Source: Bacteroidales bacterium
GTDB lineage: Bacteria; Bacteroidota; Bacteroidia; Bacteroidales; Bacteroidaceae
Reading direction: 5' to 3'
DNA: 64,000 bases
Assembly: GCA_004556745.1 (NCBI GenBank)
Contig: SFFY01000006.1
Location: 1-64,000, forward strand
The notes beneath the pieces were generated by a model. It was not told the DNA's origin. It did no database searches and saw only the letters and a list, made by a program, of their open reading frames with translations. Shown here piece by piece: positions 6,585 through 15,122 of this stretch. Each line of letters begins with the position of its first letter. Within the stretch, counting starts at the first letter, position 1. A program made the translations under genes and the position numbers.

Positions 6585-6809
6585 TTTTTTGCCCACGAAT
6601 CTCACGAATCTACACGAATTACTTTGTTCTGTGTATTAAAGGCGACCTGTTCGGTCGCACGAATCTTCACTAATTCAATTAATTCAATCAATTAAATTAA
6701 AATCAATCGAATAATCAAATTATTCGTGTGATTCGAGCGACCGAACAGGTCGCCATGATTATTCATTGAAAACGATTCGTGTAGATTCGTGAGATTCGTG
6801 GGCAAAAAA
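6585..6809. repeat. MITE-like fold-back element, copy 1
   Basis: Perfect 35-bp terminal inverted repeats (6585-6619 and 6775-6809) begin TTTTTTGCCCACGAATCTCA. A second nested perfect inverted repeat pairs 6641-6658 (GGCGACCTGTTCGGTCGC) with 6737-6754. The loop is AT-rich and has no reading frame. A related element with covarying inner arms lies at 46706-46895. It occupies the gap 6505-6857, which holds no gene. Confidence 0.8.
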
Positions 6810-6857
6810 CATAATTTGAAGAGAAAATTACGTGGTGCTTACTAATCAGCCAACGCG

Positions 6858-8459
6858 TTAGAATTTATATCCGATGGTAAGTATCACGTTGTTACGCTTG
6901 AAGTTGACGCTCGTGGCGGCAAGGTCGTTGGTGATTGTACCTTCTGTGGAATAATGGAAAGGATAGAAATCGCCCTTTTGCGTCTGATACTGATAGGCTG
7001 CGTCGGCATAGAAGTGCTTGCCGCGGTAGCCCAGGCCGAACGTGCCGCGATGCAGTTCGCCGAGGTTCACGTAGTCGGTATTGGTGGCAGCGAGATACGA
7101 GGGACTGTTTGTGAAGAGATTGAGGAAAGCATCCTGCTTGTGCGGGGCGGACACGTAGTTGTAGCCGGCGCGGAGGAACAGGCCTTTCGCAATCTTGGCT
7201 TCTGCTCCGACCTTGAATGTATGCACGCCTTTTAGACATTCGTCGGCCTCGGTGTCGAGTGCATAGTCGCGTGTGCCGTTGTCCCAGCTGCTGTAATAGT
7301 CATAGGTGTTGTAGCGCACGTTCGTTGAACTATAATTTGCAAACTCATACTCAAGGTCGAGCGCGAGAATGTTCTCAATCGTCGTGGCGGCGCTGAGGTT
7401 GATGCGCCACGGCGTACGCAGTTTGTAGTCAATGGGAATAACGTCCTGCTCGTACTCTGTGTAGGCCGTAGCAGAACCGTCGGGATACCACGGCGATGTC
7501 ATCATGAGATAATTGCTCTGCGTGAGGTTGTAGAACGTCGGCGTGCTTACCGAAAAGCCTATGCGGAAGGGGTTGTCCTCAATGGGGCGCACGATTAAGC
7601 CCATCTTCACGTCCACGCCATTGCCCGAGAGTTTCTCTTCGCTATTCATGACGTAAGGGCCTACATCCGTGGGTGTGCCGTTATCGTAGCCGATAATGTT
7701 TTCGCCATACACCACGCCGCTTTTCATGCTGATGTCGTAGCAGCCAATGGTCAAGCCGGCATAAACGCGGTCTTTGAAGTTGAAGGAAATATTGAAGTCA
7801 AATTCGTGTATGCCGCCCCACTGCGCCCTGCGGTAGTTGTAGCGGTTGGCCTCGCTGGGCAGATAGTTCACGCTTTTGCCGTCCGCACTTTCCTCGGCAT
7901 CAATCAGATAACTCTGATAAGCGGCATAGCCCAGAGGGCTAACATCGAAGCTCTCCTGCAAAGTCCAACCATCATTGCCACTATAAAAAAGATTATCCTG
8001 TGCGGCGATGTCGGCAATTTGCCAGCTCTGCGAGAGCGCGCCGCCAAGGTTACCGCTGGCTGCAAGCGTGTTCTTGAAGTTGCGGCGCTTCTGATAGTTG
8101 AAGCCGATATTCATAAAGCGCACCTTTTCGTTGTCGAGTTTGCAGGAATACACAAAGCCGAGCTGGTCGAACGAGGCACGCGCCTTTTTCAAGTCGTAGA
8201 GTTCAATACCGTCGGGCTGCGAGGTGACGCTCGCCGTGATGGCGGCATCGCTCTTACGGTACAGGCCGATGGCGGCAGGGTTGGTGCCCATCGTGGAAAG
8301 GTCTGCGCCGAGTGCGTTCATGGCACCGCCCATACCCACATAGCGCGCCGTGCCGGTGAGGTCGTTGCCCGAGAGGGCTTCAAACTTGTAAACGTCCTGC
8401 GCCTCGGCGGCAAGTCCTGCCGAAAGCAGCAAGGCGGAAAGAATGTATTTCGATTTCAT
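6858..8459 (-). CDS. FadL/OmpP1-type outer membrane transport protein
   Basis: The 533-aa protein has a signal peptide (MKSKYILSALLLSAGLAAEAQ) and a mature N-terminus rich in small residues. The segment GTARYVGMGGAMNALGADLSTMGTNPAAIGLYR is characteristic of Bacteroidetes OmpP1/FadL-family proteins. Long stretches of alternating aromatic beta strands follow, ending in NNVILTIGYKF with a terminal phenylalanine, as in outer-membrane beta barrels. Family members carry hydrophobic compounds across the outer membrane; some Bacteroidetes homologues are called hemin receptors, which I cannot confirm. The length is normal. It has no operon partner. Confidence 0.85.
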   Translation of the reverse strand: MKSKYILSALLLSAGLAAEAQDVYKFEALSGNDLTGTARYVGMGGAMNALGADLSTMGTNPAAIGLYRKSDAAITASVTSQPDGIELYDLKKARASFDQLGFVYSCKLDNEKVRFMNIGFNYQKRRNFKNTLAASGNLGGALSQSWQIADIAAQDNLFYSGNDGWTLQESFDVSPLGYAAYQSYLIDAEESADGKSVNYLPSEANRYNYRRAQWGGIHEFDFNISFNFKDRVYAGLTIGCYDISMKSGVVYGENIIGYDNGTPTDVGPYVMNSEEKLSGNGVDVKMGLIVRPIEDNPFRIGFSVSTPTFYNLTQSNYLMMTSPWYPDGSATAYTEYEQDVIPIDYKLRTPWRINLSAATTIENILALDLEYEFANYSSTNVRYNTYDYYSSWDNGTRDYALDTEADECLKGVHTFKVGAEAKIAKGLFLRAGYNYVSAPHKQDAFLNLFTNSPSYLAATNTDYVNLGELHRGTFGLGYRGKHFYADAAYQYQTQKGDFYPFHYSTEGTITNDLAATSVNFKRNNVILTIGYKF

Positions 8460-8498
8460 CGTAAAGTCGGTTTTTGAGATGATACAATATTATATATA

Positions 8499-8554
8499 GT
8501 AAACGAGTAGACAAGTAAACGAGTAGACGAGTAGGGGCGTTTTGCAAAACGCCC
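8499..8554. repeat. 8-bp repeat block plus GC palindrome
   Basis: Four 8-bp units (GTAAACGA, GTAGACAA, GTAAACGA, GTAGACGA) run from 8499 to 8530. They are followed by the perfect 20-bp palindrome GGGCGTTTTGCAAAACGCCC at 8535-8554 and another GGGCG-type inverted copy to about 8573. The same GAGTAGGGGCGTTTT motif borders the element at 55510-55672. Confidence 0.7.
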
Positions 8555-8584
8555 GCCTATCAAAACGCCCGCCCGAGTAGTCCC

Positions 8585-9643
8585 TTATCTGCGTCCGCCT
8601 CGGCTGCCTCCACTAAATCCGCCACGGCTACCTCCGCTGAAACCTCCGCCGCTGAAACCGCTGCGCGAGGGCGAGCTGCTGAAAGAAGAAGAGGAGCGTG
8701 AGGGCGTGCTCGGCGTGGAATAAGAACGGGAAGAACTATTGCTTCTGCGATTGCCGAGATTACCAGAGCGTGTGGTGCTCGTGCTCTGATTAGAATTGCC
8801 CGACGGCGTGGTAACCGTGCGGTTCACGGAGCGTCCGCCGCGCAGGTTGAGGTTGCCCGAGCGGCTCGGCGTTGCGCCGCCTGCGCCCGAAGTGCCAACT
8901 GTGCCGCGCGTACCGCGAGAACCGCTGCGCAAACCAAGGTTGCCTGCCGTGGGACGGCCGGAAGGATAAAGTCCTGCGCCGCGATTGCTGCCGCGCGTGC
9001 CGCGCGAACTATGGGCAGCGAAGCCGCTGTTATAAGGACGGGCGGGTGTCCAGTCGTGATGATGATGCGGCGGATAGCAGCCGTGATAATGGTGTCCCCA
9101 CCACGGGTCGTAGCAATAGTAAGGCGACCAAGCCCAGCGGTCATACCACCACCAAGAACTCCAGGCAAGACCAAAACCAAGGCCTACTGCCCACGTGGGC
9201 GTGTACCAGGGGTTGTAATAAATGTCGTAGAAATCTATGTAATAAGGACTGCTCACGTAAACGCCGGCACGCGGACTATGGAAACGAACAATGCGCGAGG
9301 TGCAATCGCCGTCGGGCGCATCGTCCACAGCCCATTCTTCTTCGTCTGCGTAAACCGTGTCTGTCCGCTGGGCAGCCGAGGCATTCGGGCGGCGGTTGTA
9401 TTCATCTACATCGCGCAGCCTGAAACTGCGCTCTTCGCCCAAAGGCTCGCCGCCGAACGGGTCGGGAAAATCGCCGATGCGCCGTCCCACGCCTTCTGCA
9501 TAAGGGTCGTCGTCGGTTTCAACCTTCACGGTCTTGCTTTTCTTCTTGGAAGGAACGAAATAAACATCGTCGTCCTGTGCGCTGCCTGCCATCGAAAAAG
9601 AGGCGAGGAGTATGAAAATAAAAAGCTTTTTCATGACATTCAT
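8585..9643 (-). CDS. Secreted protein with aromatic/His-rich centre and Gly/Ser/Arg-rich tail
   Basis: The 352-aa protein has a signal peptide (KKLFIFILLASFSMAGSAQ) and an acidic N-terminal part. A central block of about residues 130-205 is packed with Trp, Tyr, His and Pro (WSSWWWYDRWAW, HHYHGCYPPHHHHDW). The last 150 residues are low complexity, with RGTRG, SGN, SRSSSSFSSS and GGFSGGSRGG repeats. I recognise no catalytic domain. Comparable Bacteroidetes proteins are annotated as hypothetical. The His/Trp patch could bind metal or sugar, but this is only a guess. The second ATG (9634, MKKLF) is an equally good start. Confidence 0.75.
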   Translation of the reverse strand: MNVMKKLFIFILLASFSMAGSAQDDDVYFVPSKKKSKTVKVETDDDPYAEGVGRRIGDFPDPFGGEPLGEERSFRLRDVDEYNRRPNASAAQRTDTVYADEEEWAVDDAPDGDCTSRIVRFHSPRAGVYVSSPYYIDFYDIYYNPWYTPTWAVGLGFGLAWSSWWWYDRWAWSPYYCYDPWWGHHYHGCYPPHHHHDWTPARPYNSGFAAHSSRGTRGSNRGAGLYPSGRPTAGNLGLRSGSRGTRGTVGTSGAGGATPSRSGNLNLRGGRSVNRTVTTPSGNSNQSTSTTRSGNLGNRRSNSSSRSYSTPSTPSRSSSSFSSSPSRSGFSGGGFSGGSRGGFSGGSRGGRR

Positions 9644-9716
9644 TTTTTAATAGTTTGCCCCGGCCAAAACATGGCGGAACATATCAAAGTCCGGGCTTAT
9701 CGTGTTGTCTGTAACG

Positions 9717-9724
9717 CAAATTTA
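9717..9724 (-). promoter_or_regulatory. -7 box upstream of the aromatic/Gly-rich protein gene
   Basis: TAAATTTG on the minus strand (9724 to 9717) matches TAnnTTTG and lies about 75 nt before the start codon. A -33 TTTG at the usual spacing is not evident. Confidence 0.4.
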
Positions 9725-9929
9725 TGCTTTTTCCCCCGACTTTCCTACTTTGAAACCCGCTTTTAACGGCAGAAAAGCGCGTTTTTTCAGATTATTTGCA
9801 AATGAAAAGGAAATTAGTTGCCTTTTTCGCAAGTTCTTCAGGGTAAAAAGTATGCGCAACCTAAGGAAATCCCCAAGGCTGCGCATTTATCTAATGAATA
9901 TTATCTTTATAAATGTTCTTCCAATCCTT

Positions 9930-10394
9930 TTAGGCTTTAACGGCTCCCTCGGGCGCGGCCTCCTGATAGTGGAACACGTCCATAATCAGCGTTTCAGCAA
10001 TGGAGGCAATCGTGTAATCCATCATCGAGCCCTTCATGCCCTCGTCAAGACGCTTCACGGCATCGCGCAGGTCGGAGGCCTGGATGAGTACATTCTGCGA
10101 CGTTTTCTTTTCCGCGCCGCTCTTTTCGTCGAGCGTTACGAACACGAGCTTTGCCTTAAAGAAGCGGTCGGCACTCTCGTCGGTGCTTTCGAAGAGTTCG
10201 GCGTAGCGCACGCGCTTGATGTCGGACACTTCGAAGACGCCCGTCATGAAGGGCGTGATTTCTTCGATGATGCGACGCTCTGCTTCGGTGAAGTTGATGG
10301 CATCAACGAGATAGGGTTCGGTAACTTTCTTGACCGCGCCGTTTTCCTGTGTCTTTTCGTATTTTACCTTGCATTCAAACCATTGGTTCATCAT
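9930..10394 (-). CDS. DUF4494 domain protein
   Basis: The 154-aa protein matches the Bacteroidetes-restricted DUF4494 family from start (NQWFECKVKYEKTQENG) to end. It includes the segment VTEPYLVDAINFTEAERRIIEEI and a central FFKAKLVFVTLDEKSG. It has no signal peptide, so it is probably cytosolic. No function is known for the family. It is the last gene of the rsmG-to-DUF4494 run, 40 bp after the glucosaminidase gene. Confidence 0.85.
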   Translation of the reverse strand: MMNQWFECKVKYEKTQENGAVKKVTEPYLVDAINFTEAERRIIEEITPFMTGVFEVSDIKRVRYAELFESTDESADRFFKAKLVFVTLDEKSGAEKKTSQNVLIQASDLRDAVKRLDEGMKGSMMDYTIASIAETLIMDVFHYQEAAPEGAVKA

Positions 10395-10434
10395 AATAAT
10401 GTGTTTTTAGAAATATGAGTATAATAAATAAACG

Positions 10435-11373
10435 TTATCTGATTTTAAGCACGTCGCCGGGACGGGGCACGTAGTCCGGCGCGCACTGATTGAGTTTGTA
10501 GAGCCGGTCGAGCCTGATGGCGTAAGTTTGCGAAATGCTGTGCATCGACTGACCTGCCTGCACGGTGTGGGTTTTAGAGGGGTGCTTGCGCGAGGCTTTC
10601 CGCTTCTTCTGTTCGAGGAAAACGGGCGTGCCGGGCTGCGGCTCGCGGGTGCGGTCTTCGTCGTTATAACGGCGCAGACGCTTTTCCCTTGTCTTATACT
10701 TCTTTGCCAGCGAAGCATAGGTATCTCCCTCAACTGCAACTACATAAAGCACGCCATTACATTCGCGCAACCGCGCTATATCGTCCGAAATTTGCGGCAC
10801 GGCATCTGCCGCCGCCTCGCCGTGCTTCTGCTTATGGCCATGTTTCAGCTTGTCATAGTGATGCAGGTTGTAGCGTTCGATGATGTCGATCAGCGAATAG
10901 GCATAGCGCGGATTGGTGGCATAGCCGCAGCGTTTCAGCCCGTGCGCCCAAGCCTTGTAGTCGGTCATTTTAAGATTGAAGAGCGAGGCATAACGTGGTT
11001 TTTTCAGGAAAAGGGAATGGTCCTCGTAACTCTCTTTTACCGAACCGTAAACACGAAACTTTTCGTTGCGGGCATCGTCGTCTTTCAAAATATACGGTCC
11101 CGTCCACGAGCCGCCCACTTTGATGCCGAAATGGTTGTTGGCGCGCCTTGCCAAATCGCCCTTGCCCGCTCCACTTTCCAGCAACCCCTGCGCAAGGGTG
11201 ATGCTGGCAGGAATCTTGTGGCGGTGCATCTGATCTACGGCCAAAGAGGAATAACGCTCAATGTAACGCTGATAGTCAGAGTTTTGCGCCTTTGCGAAAA
11301 CGGCAAAAAGGCAAAAGAAAAGCGTTGCAGCTTTTCGCAGCACACCATTATATATATATATGTATGGGTTCAT
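10435..11373 (-). CDS. Glucosaminidase-domain peptidoglycan hydrolase with C-terminal LysM repeats
   Basis: The 312-aa protein has an N-terminal signal (KAATLFFCLFAVFAKAQ). A mannosyl-glycoprotein endo-beta-N-acetylglucosaminidase (FlgJ-like) domain follows, with the catalytic Glu in LAQGLLESGAGKGDLA, the family motif NNHFGIKV, and DHSLFL and YATNPRYA segments. Two LysM-type modules follow: YVVAVEGDTYASLAKKYKT and, at the C-terminus, HTVQAGQSMHSISQTYAI ... RPGDVLKIR. It should cut glycan strands in the periplasm and bind peptidoglycan through LysM. Its start overlaps the upstream secreted protein by 4 bp. Confidence 0.9.
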   Translation of the reverse strand: MNPYIYIYNGVLRKAATLFFCLFAVFAKAQNSDYQRYIERYSSLAVDQMHRHKIPASITLAQGLLESGAGKGDLARRANNHFGIKVGGSWTGPYILKDDDARNEKFRVYGSVKESYEDHSLFLKKPRYASLFNLKMTDYKAWAHGLKRCGYATNPRYAYSLIDIIERYNLHHYDKLKHGHKQKHGEAAADAVPQISDDIARLRECNGVLYVVAVEGDTYASLAKKYKTREKRLRRYNDEDRTREPQPGTPVFLEQKKRKASRKHPSKTHTVQAGQSMHSISQTYAIRLDRLYKLNQCAPDYVPRPGDVLKIR

Positions 11374-12506
11374 CTGATATAAATCTTCTTTCCGCTTAAG
11401 ATATAAACGCCCTGCCCTTGCGGCTCTGCCGATAACCTGCGGCCGTCAGGCGTATAAAAGTGGCGGTCAACTTTGGCTGTGGGGTTTTGTAATATATTCC
11501 GCAAGCCGCTGAGCATTTGATTGATGCGAATGATGCTCACCGGAGCAAACAGCAGGCGCGGCAAGGCAAGATAAGCACGGCCGCCTGTATTAACAAACGC
11601 CTCGCCGCCGTCAGCGCCCCAAGCAAAAACAGCATCGACGGGATTGGCCTCATCAGAGGTGAGGCGATAGAACCAGCAAGGCGCATCGGCTTCGGAAGTT
11701 GTTATTGTCGTGTTCAACGTTCCGCGCAACAGGTTGCCTGCCGGCTGCGCACCTTCGGCAGAAACAGATTGAAAAGCATAACTGCCCGGCGCACCGTTGA
11801 GCAGCAACGGCGTTTGCGGCGGCACTACTGCGCCTGCGGGATAAAGCCACGCAATCTGCAAATGTGCTGCCGCCTCATCATCTTCAACCACAATGCCGCC
11901 GCGCAAACCCTGTGGCATCTCAAAAGCCTCTGCCTTATAGCAGGTGGCAAAGCCCGCCCGGCCCACCAGCAAATGCTTGCTATCGCCCGCAGTAATGGCT
12001 GCGGAATAAAGATAAAAGGCATGGGTCACGTTGCTCGCGGCTTCTGACAAATCCTGTTCAAATCGGATAGACACGTTTCCTTCGAGTGGTTGCGGGGCAG
12101 AGAAAGTAAGCGTGTCCATTTTAGTCGGCAGTTCTTGGGGGCCGCCCAGGGGAACATCGCCCACGAATACTTGAAGCGTCGTCGTGCTATTGGTTGTGCG
12201 CTTGGCCGTAACGCTGACGCTCGAAACGCTTTGCTGTTTGTCCAGAGTCAGGCGGGCATAGGAGCAGTCGCTCCCTTTCTTCCCGAATTGCACGCCATTG
12301 GCATAGCTGAGTATAAGTTCTTCCGCACTCCCCTCTCCTACCTCATATCGCCAGCTATCCGCCTCGGGCGTAATCTCTATCGTGCCGGAACGCTTGCAAA
12401 GAAAGGAGTACTCCGTTTCAACTTGCGCAAAAGCATAACCGCCCTGCATCACCATGCTGAGGAAGCAAAGCAAAATTTTTGCAAAAGGGGAAGGGATACG
12501 ATACAT
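11370..12506 (-). CDS. Secreted protein of unknown function with a T9SS-like C-terminal tail
   Basis: The 378-aa protein has a signal peptide (ILLCFLSMVMQGGYAFAQ). It appears beta-rich and has no motif I recognise. The extreme C-terminus, FYTPDGRRLSAEPQGQGVYILSGKKIYIR (read in pieces: YTPDGRRL, GQGVYILSGKK), resembles the short sorting-type tail common in Bacteroidales secreted proteins. Substrate status for type IX secretion is inference; porX and porD homologues in this window make the system's presence likely. The gene lies between the lipid kinase (9 bp) and the glucosaminidase (4-bp overlap), consistent with an envelope role. Confidence 0.7.
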   Translation of the reverse strand: MYRIPSPFAKILLCFLSMVMQGGYAFAQVETEYSFLCKRSGTIEITPEADSWRYEVGEGSAEELILSYANGVQFGKKGSDCSYARLTLDKQQSVSSVSVTAKRTTNSTTTLQVFVGDVPLGGPQELPTKMDTLTFSAPQPLEGNVSIRFEQDLSEAASNVTHAFYLYSAAITAGDSKHLLVGRAGFATCYKAEAFEMPQGLRGGIVVEDDEAAAHLQIAWLYPAGAVVPPQTPLLLNGAPGSYAFQSVSAEGAQPAGNLLRGTLNTTITTSEADAPCWFYRLTSDEANPVDAVFAWGADGGEAFVNTGGRAYLALPRLLFAPVSIIRINQMLSGLRNILQNPTAKVDRHFYTPDGRRLSAEPQGQGVYILSGKKIYIR

Positions 12507-12515
12507 TTCGGAGGA

Positions 12516-13511
12516 TTAGGGAATTATAAACGATATCTTTTCCTGCATCACGCTCAAATCAACCTGTGAAACACGCTCATGAACCACGCGGCCGTCGATG
12601 CTCATCGGGGCATTGCCCGTAGACGCGAACGCAATGCTCTTGGTGCGCCACACACTTACGCCCTTGTGGCTGAGGAAGCGGTTGGTGAAGAGCAGCCAAA
12701 TGCCGTGGAGCACTTGCGTGGGCTGCGGCGCGCTAACCATGGTCACGTCGAGCAGTCCGTTGTAAGGCACTGCGCTCGGCGTCTGCCCGTAGCCGCGCGA
12801 CGAACCGATGCAGAGCGTCATGGCGCGGCGGTCGTCGACCTGCTCGCCGGGCAGATAGAAGGTAAATCGGAAGGCGTGGCGCTTGAAAAGCAGCAGCACG
12901 GCGGAAAACAGGTAAGAAAGCGTGTTGAGTCCGCAAAGGGTGCGCGTCTTGCGGCGCAGGCTCGTGATAGATGCCGCCACGCCAAGGTTGACGCAGTTGA
13001 GGAAATAATATTTCTGCCCGCCCTGGCCGCCGAGCGTGCAAACGCCCACATCGACCTTGCGCTCATGGCCGCGCAGCAAGGCATCGACGGCGGCGCGGCT
13101 GTCGCCCGCATTGAGTTCCCAGAAGCGTGCGAAGTCGTTGCCGTAGCCAGCGGGGATAACGCCAAGGGCCGGCAGCCGCCCCTCGCCGCCATTGACCGAG
13201 AAGATGCCGCAGAGCGCATGGTTGAGCGCGGCATCGCCGCCCACGACGACAATCTTTTTATAGCCGGCGCGGGTCATCATCGACGCCAAGCGTTCCACCG
13301 ACCCCGGGCTTTCGCTCCACACGTAGTCGAACGCAGCTCCGCGCTCCTGCAACAGATGCAGGATTTTGCGCAGACGGCGGCGCGTGCCGCCTTGCCGGTT
13401 GCGCGGGCAGAAGATAATGCCCATATCGGCAATTTCGCCCGTGAGCCGCTGCGTGGCGCTCTCGGCCGAAACATTTTCGCCAGTCTGTATGTTTGTAGGT
13501 TTCAATTCCAT
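12516..13511 (-). CDS. Diacylglycerol/lipid kinase family protein (YegS/DgkB-like)
   Basis: The 331-aa protein has the two-domain fold of the DAGK catalytic superfamily. The ATP-binding loop, normally GGDGT(L/V)N, reads GGDAALN at 91-97, and the next motif, usually GTGND(F/L)A, reads GYGNDFA. A later acidic segment (MSIDGRVV) near the C-terminus matches the family's third motif. It would phosphorylate a lipid or sphingoid base at the inner membrane, if active. The loss of the second glycine-threonine pair makes activity uncertain. It sits 9 bp after miaA. Confidence 0.78.
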   Translation of the reverse strand: MELKPTNIQTGENVSAESATQRLTGEIADMGIIFCPRNRQGGTRRRLRKILHLLQERGAAFDYVWSESPGSVERLASMMTRAGYKKIVVVGGDAALNHALCGIFSVNGGEGRLPALGVIPAGYGNDFARFWELNAGDSRAAVDALLRGHERKVDVGVCTLGGQGGQKYYFLNCVNLGVAASITSLRRKTRTLCGLNTLSYLFSAVLLLFKRHAFRFTFYLPGEQVDDRRAMTLCIGSSRGYGQTPSAVPYNGLLDVTMVSAPQPTQVLHGIWLLFTNRFLSHKGVSVWRTKSIAFASTGNAPMSIDGRVVHERVSQVDLSVMQEKISFIIP

Positions 13512-13520
13512 AGTCGGTGA

Positions 13521-14450
13521 CTAAAATATCCGCCCCTCCAATCCGGGGTTAAGGCGCAATGTTTCATCTAAATCCTCGCCGAGCATTATCCAAAGGATGG
13601 GTGTGCCGCGCCGCTCCATGCCTCTGAACCACGTCATCTGCCTTTTGGCAAACTGATGGATGGCTATTTCAAGTTGCGCGGCCATTTCGTCGAAGGTAAT
13701 TTGCCCCGTGACGTAGAGCGTCACATATTTATACTCCAAGCCGTAATAGATGAGGTCTTCAGGTTTGATGCCTTCGGCGAGCAGTCGCTCCACCTCGCCG
13801 CACATGCCTTCGTCGAGGCGCTTGCGGAGCCTTTGGCTGATGCGCTCGCGGCGCACCTCACGGCTCACGTCCACGCCGAGCGTCAGGCTCTCTATCTTGG
13901 GGAAGGGGCGGCGGTCGAGCGGCGTTTGGCGATAATATTCCTCAATCTCTATGGCGCGTATGGCTCGTTGCGCCGTGTCCACGTCGGTCGTATTGTGCAG
14001 CGACTTGTACGTAGCGAGCAGTGCCGTGAGTTCTTCGAGCGACTTATCAGCCAACCTTTCGCGCAATTCGGGATTTTGCGGCACAGGACTTAGCCTGTAT
14101 GCCCGCAGCACGCTCTCGATATACAGACCCGTGCCGCCGCAGAGCACTGCCTTACGGCCGCGCCGGCGAATGTCGTTGTAGGCTTCGAGAAAGTCGCGCT
14201 GGTACTCAAATACGTTGTATTTCGTGCCGGGTTCGGCAATGTCTATCAAATGGTACGGCACGCTGTAGTCGCCGATGCGGTAGTCGGCCAAGTCCTTGCC
14301 CGTGCCGAGGTCCATGCGGCGGTACACCTGCCGGCTGTCGCCGCTGATGATTTCAGCGCCGAGGCGGTCGGCCAACTGCACGGCAAAGCGCGTCTTGCCC
14401 GAGGCCGTGGGGCCTAAAACGGTAATAAGGTCGTAGGACTTTTGCTCCAT
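13521..14450 (-). CDS. miaA: tRNA dimethylallyltransferase
   Basis: The 309-aa enzyme transfers a dimethylallyl group to A37 of tRNAs reading U-starting codons. The P-loop GPTASGKT is at residues 13-20. The DSRQVYRRMDLGTGK segment, the VPYHLIDI motif and GGTGLYIES, all diagnostic for MiaA, are present. The length is normal. The start codon directly abuts the stop of the MBL hydrolase (no spacer), so the two are likely translated in tandem. Confidence 0.96.
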   Translation of the reverse strand: MEQKSYDLITVLGPTASGKTRFAVQLADRLGAEIISGDSRQVYRRMDLGTGKDLADYRIGDYSVPYHLIDIAEPGTKYNVFEYQRDFLEAYNDIRRRGRKAVLCGGTGLYIESVLRAYRLSPVPQNPELRERLADKSLEELTALLATYKSLHNTTDVDTAQRAIRAIEIEEYYRQTPLDRRPFPKIESLTLGVDVSREVRRERISQRLRKRLDEGMCGEVERLLAEGIKPEDLIYYGLEYKYVTLYVTGQITFDEMAAQLEIAIHQFAKRQMTWFRGMERRGTPILWIMLGEDLDETLRLNPGLEGRIF

Positions 14451-15101
14451 TTATCGCAACATCATGTTATTCATACGCTCGTAGCCGATGGTCGTACCCG
14501 GCCCGTGCCCGGGCAGCACTTTTACCTCTTCGGGCAGCGTGAGGATTTTTTCCAACAGAGCCGTCACGAGGCTGTCGGCATCGCCTCCGGGCAGGTCGCA
14601 GCGACCGATGCTGCAACGGAACAGGCTGTCGCCCGTCAGCAGCAAGCCTTCCTCTTCGCAATAAAAGCACACGCCGCCCGGAGTGTGGCCCGGCGTGGCA
14701 ATGACGCGCAAGGCATGGGAACCGAAACTGATTGCATCTCCTTCGCGAAACGTCTGGCCGAGCGCGGGCAACTGCAAGGGGAAAGCGCGGTGAAGGAACG
14801 CCTGCATTTGCGACACGGCCTGATGATAGGTTTCCACTTCGTCGGCCGATATTTCGGGCAGCACGCCCCACGTGTCGCTGCAAAACTGTGCGCCAAAAAG
14901 GTGGTCAAAATGGGCGTGCGTGTTGAGCAAATGCTTTACTGTCAAATCGTTCTCGGCCACAAACGCGCGTATCTGCTCTTGCTCTGCCGGCGAATACGCA
15001 CCGCAGTCCACGATTACCGCCTCGCGGCTTTCGTCCCAAAGCAGATAGCAATTCTCTTCAATAAAGTTGACAGTAAATATCTTGTAATTGAGCGTGCTCA
15101 T
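14451..15101 (-). CDS. MBL-fold metallo-hydrolase (glyoxalase II-like)
   Basis: The 216-aa protein carries the full metal-binding set: THAHFDH (H62, H64, D66, H67), TPGHTPGG, the GDSLF aspartate and a C-terminal GHGP. It belongs to the hydroxyacylglutathione-hydrolase-like group common in Bacteroidetes. The substrate is unknown, and a thioester or persulfide is only a family-based guess. It is cytosolic with no signal peptide. It sits between rsmG (21 bp) and miaA (0 bp) in the same run. Confidence 0.88.
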   Translation of the reverse strand: MSTLNYKIFTVNFIEENCYLLWDESREAVIVDCGAYSPAEQEQIRAFVAENDLTVKHLLNTHAHFDHLFGAQFCSDTWGVLPEISADEVETYHQAVSQMQAFLHRAFPLQLPALGQTFREGDAISFGSHALRVIATPGHTPGGVCFYCEEEGLLLTGDSLFRCSIGRCDLPGGDADSLVTALLEKILTLPEEVKVLPGHGPGTTIGYERMNNMMLR

Positions 15102-15122
15102 CTTTTTTGAAAATAATATAAT

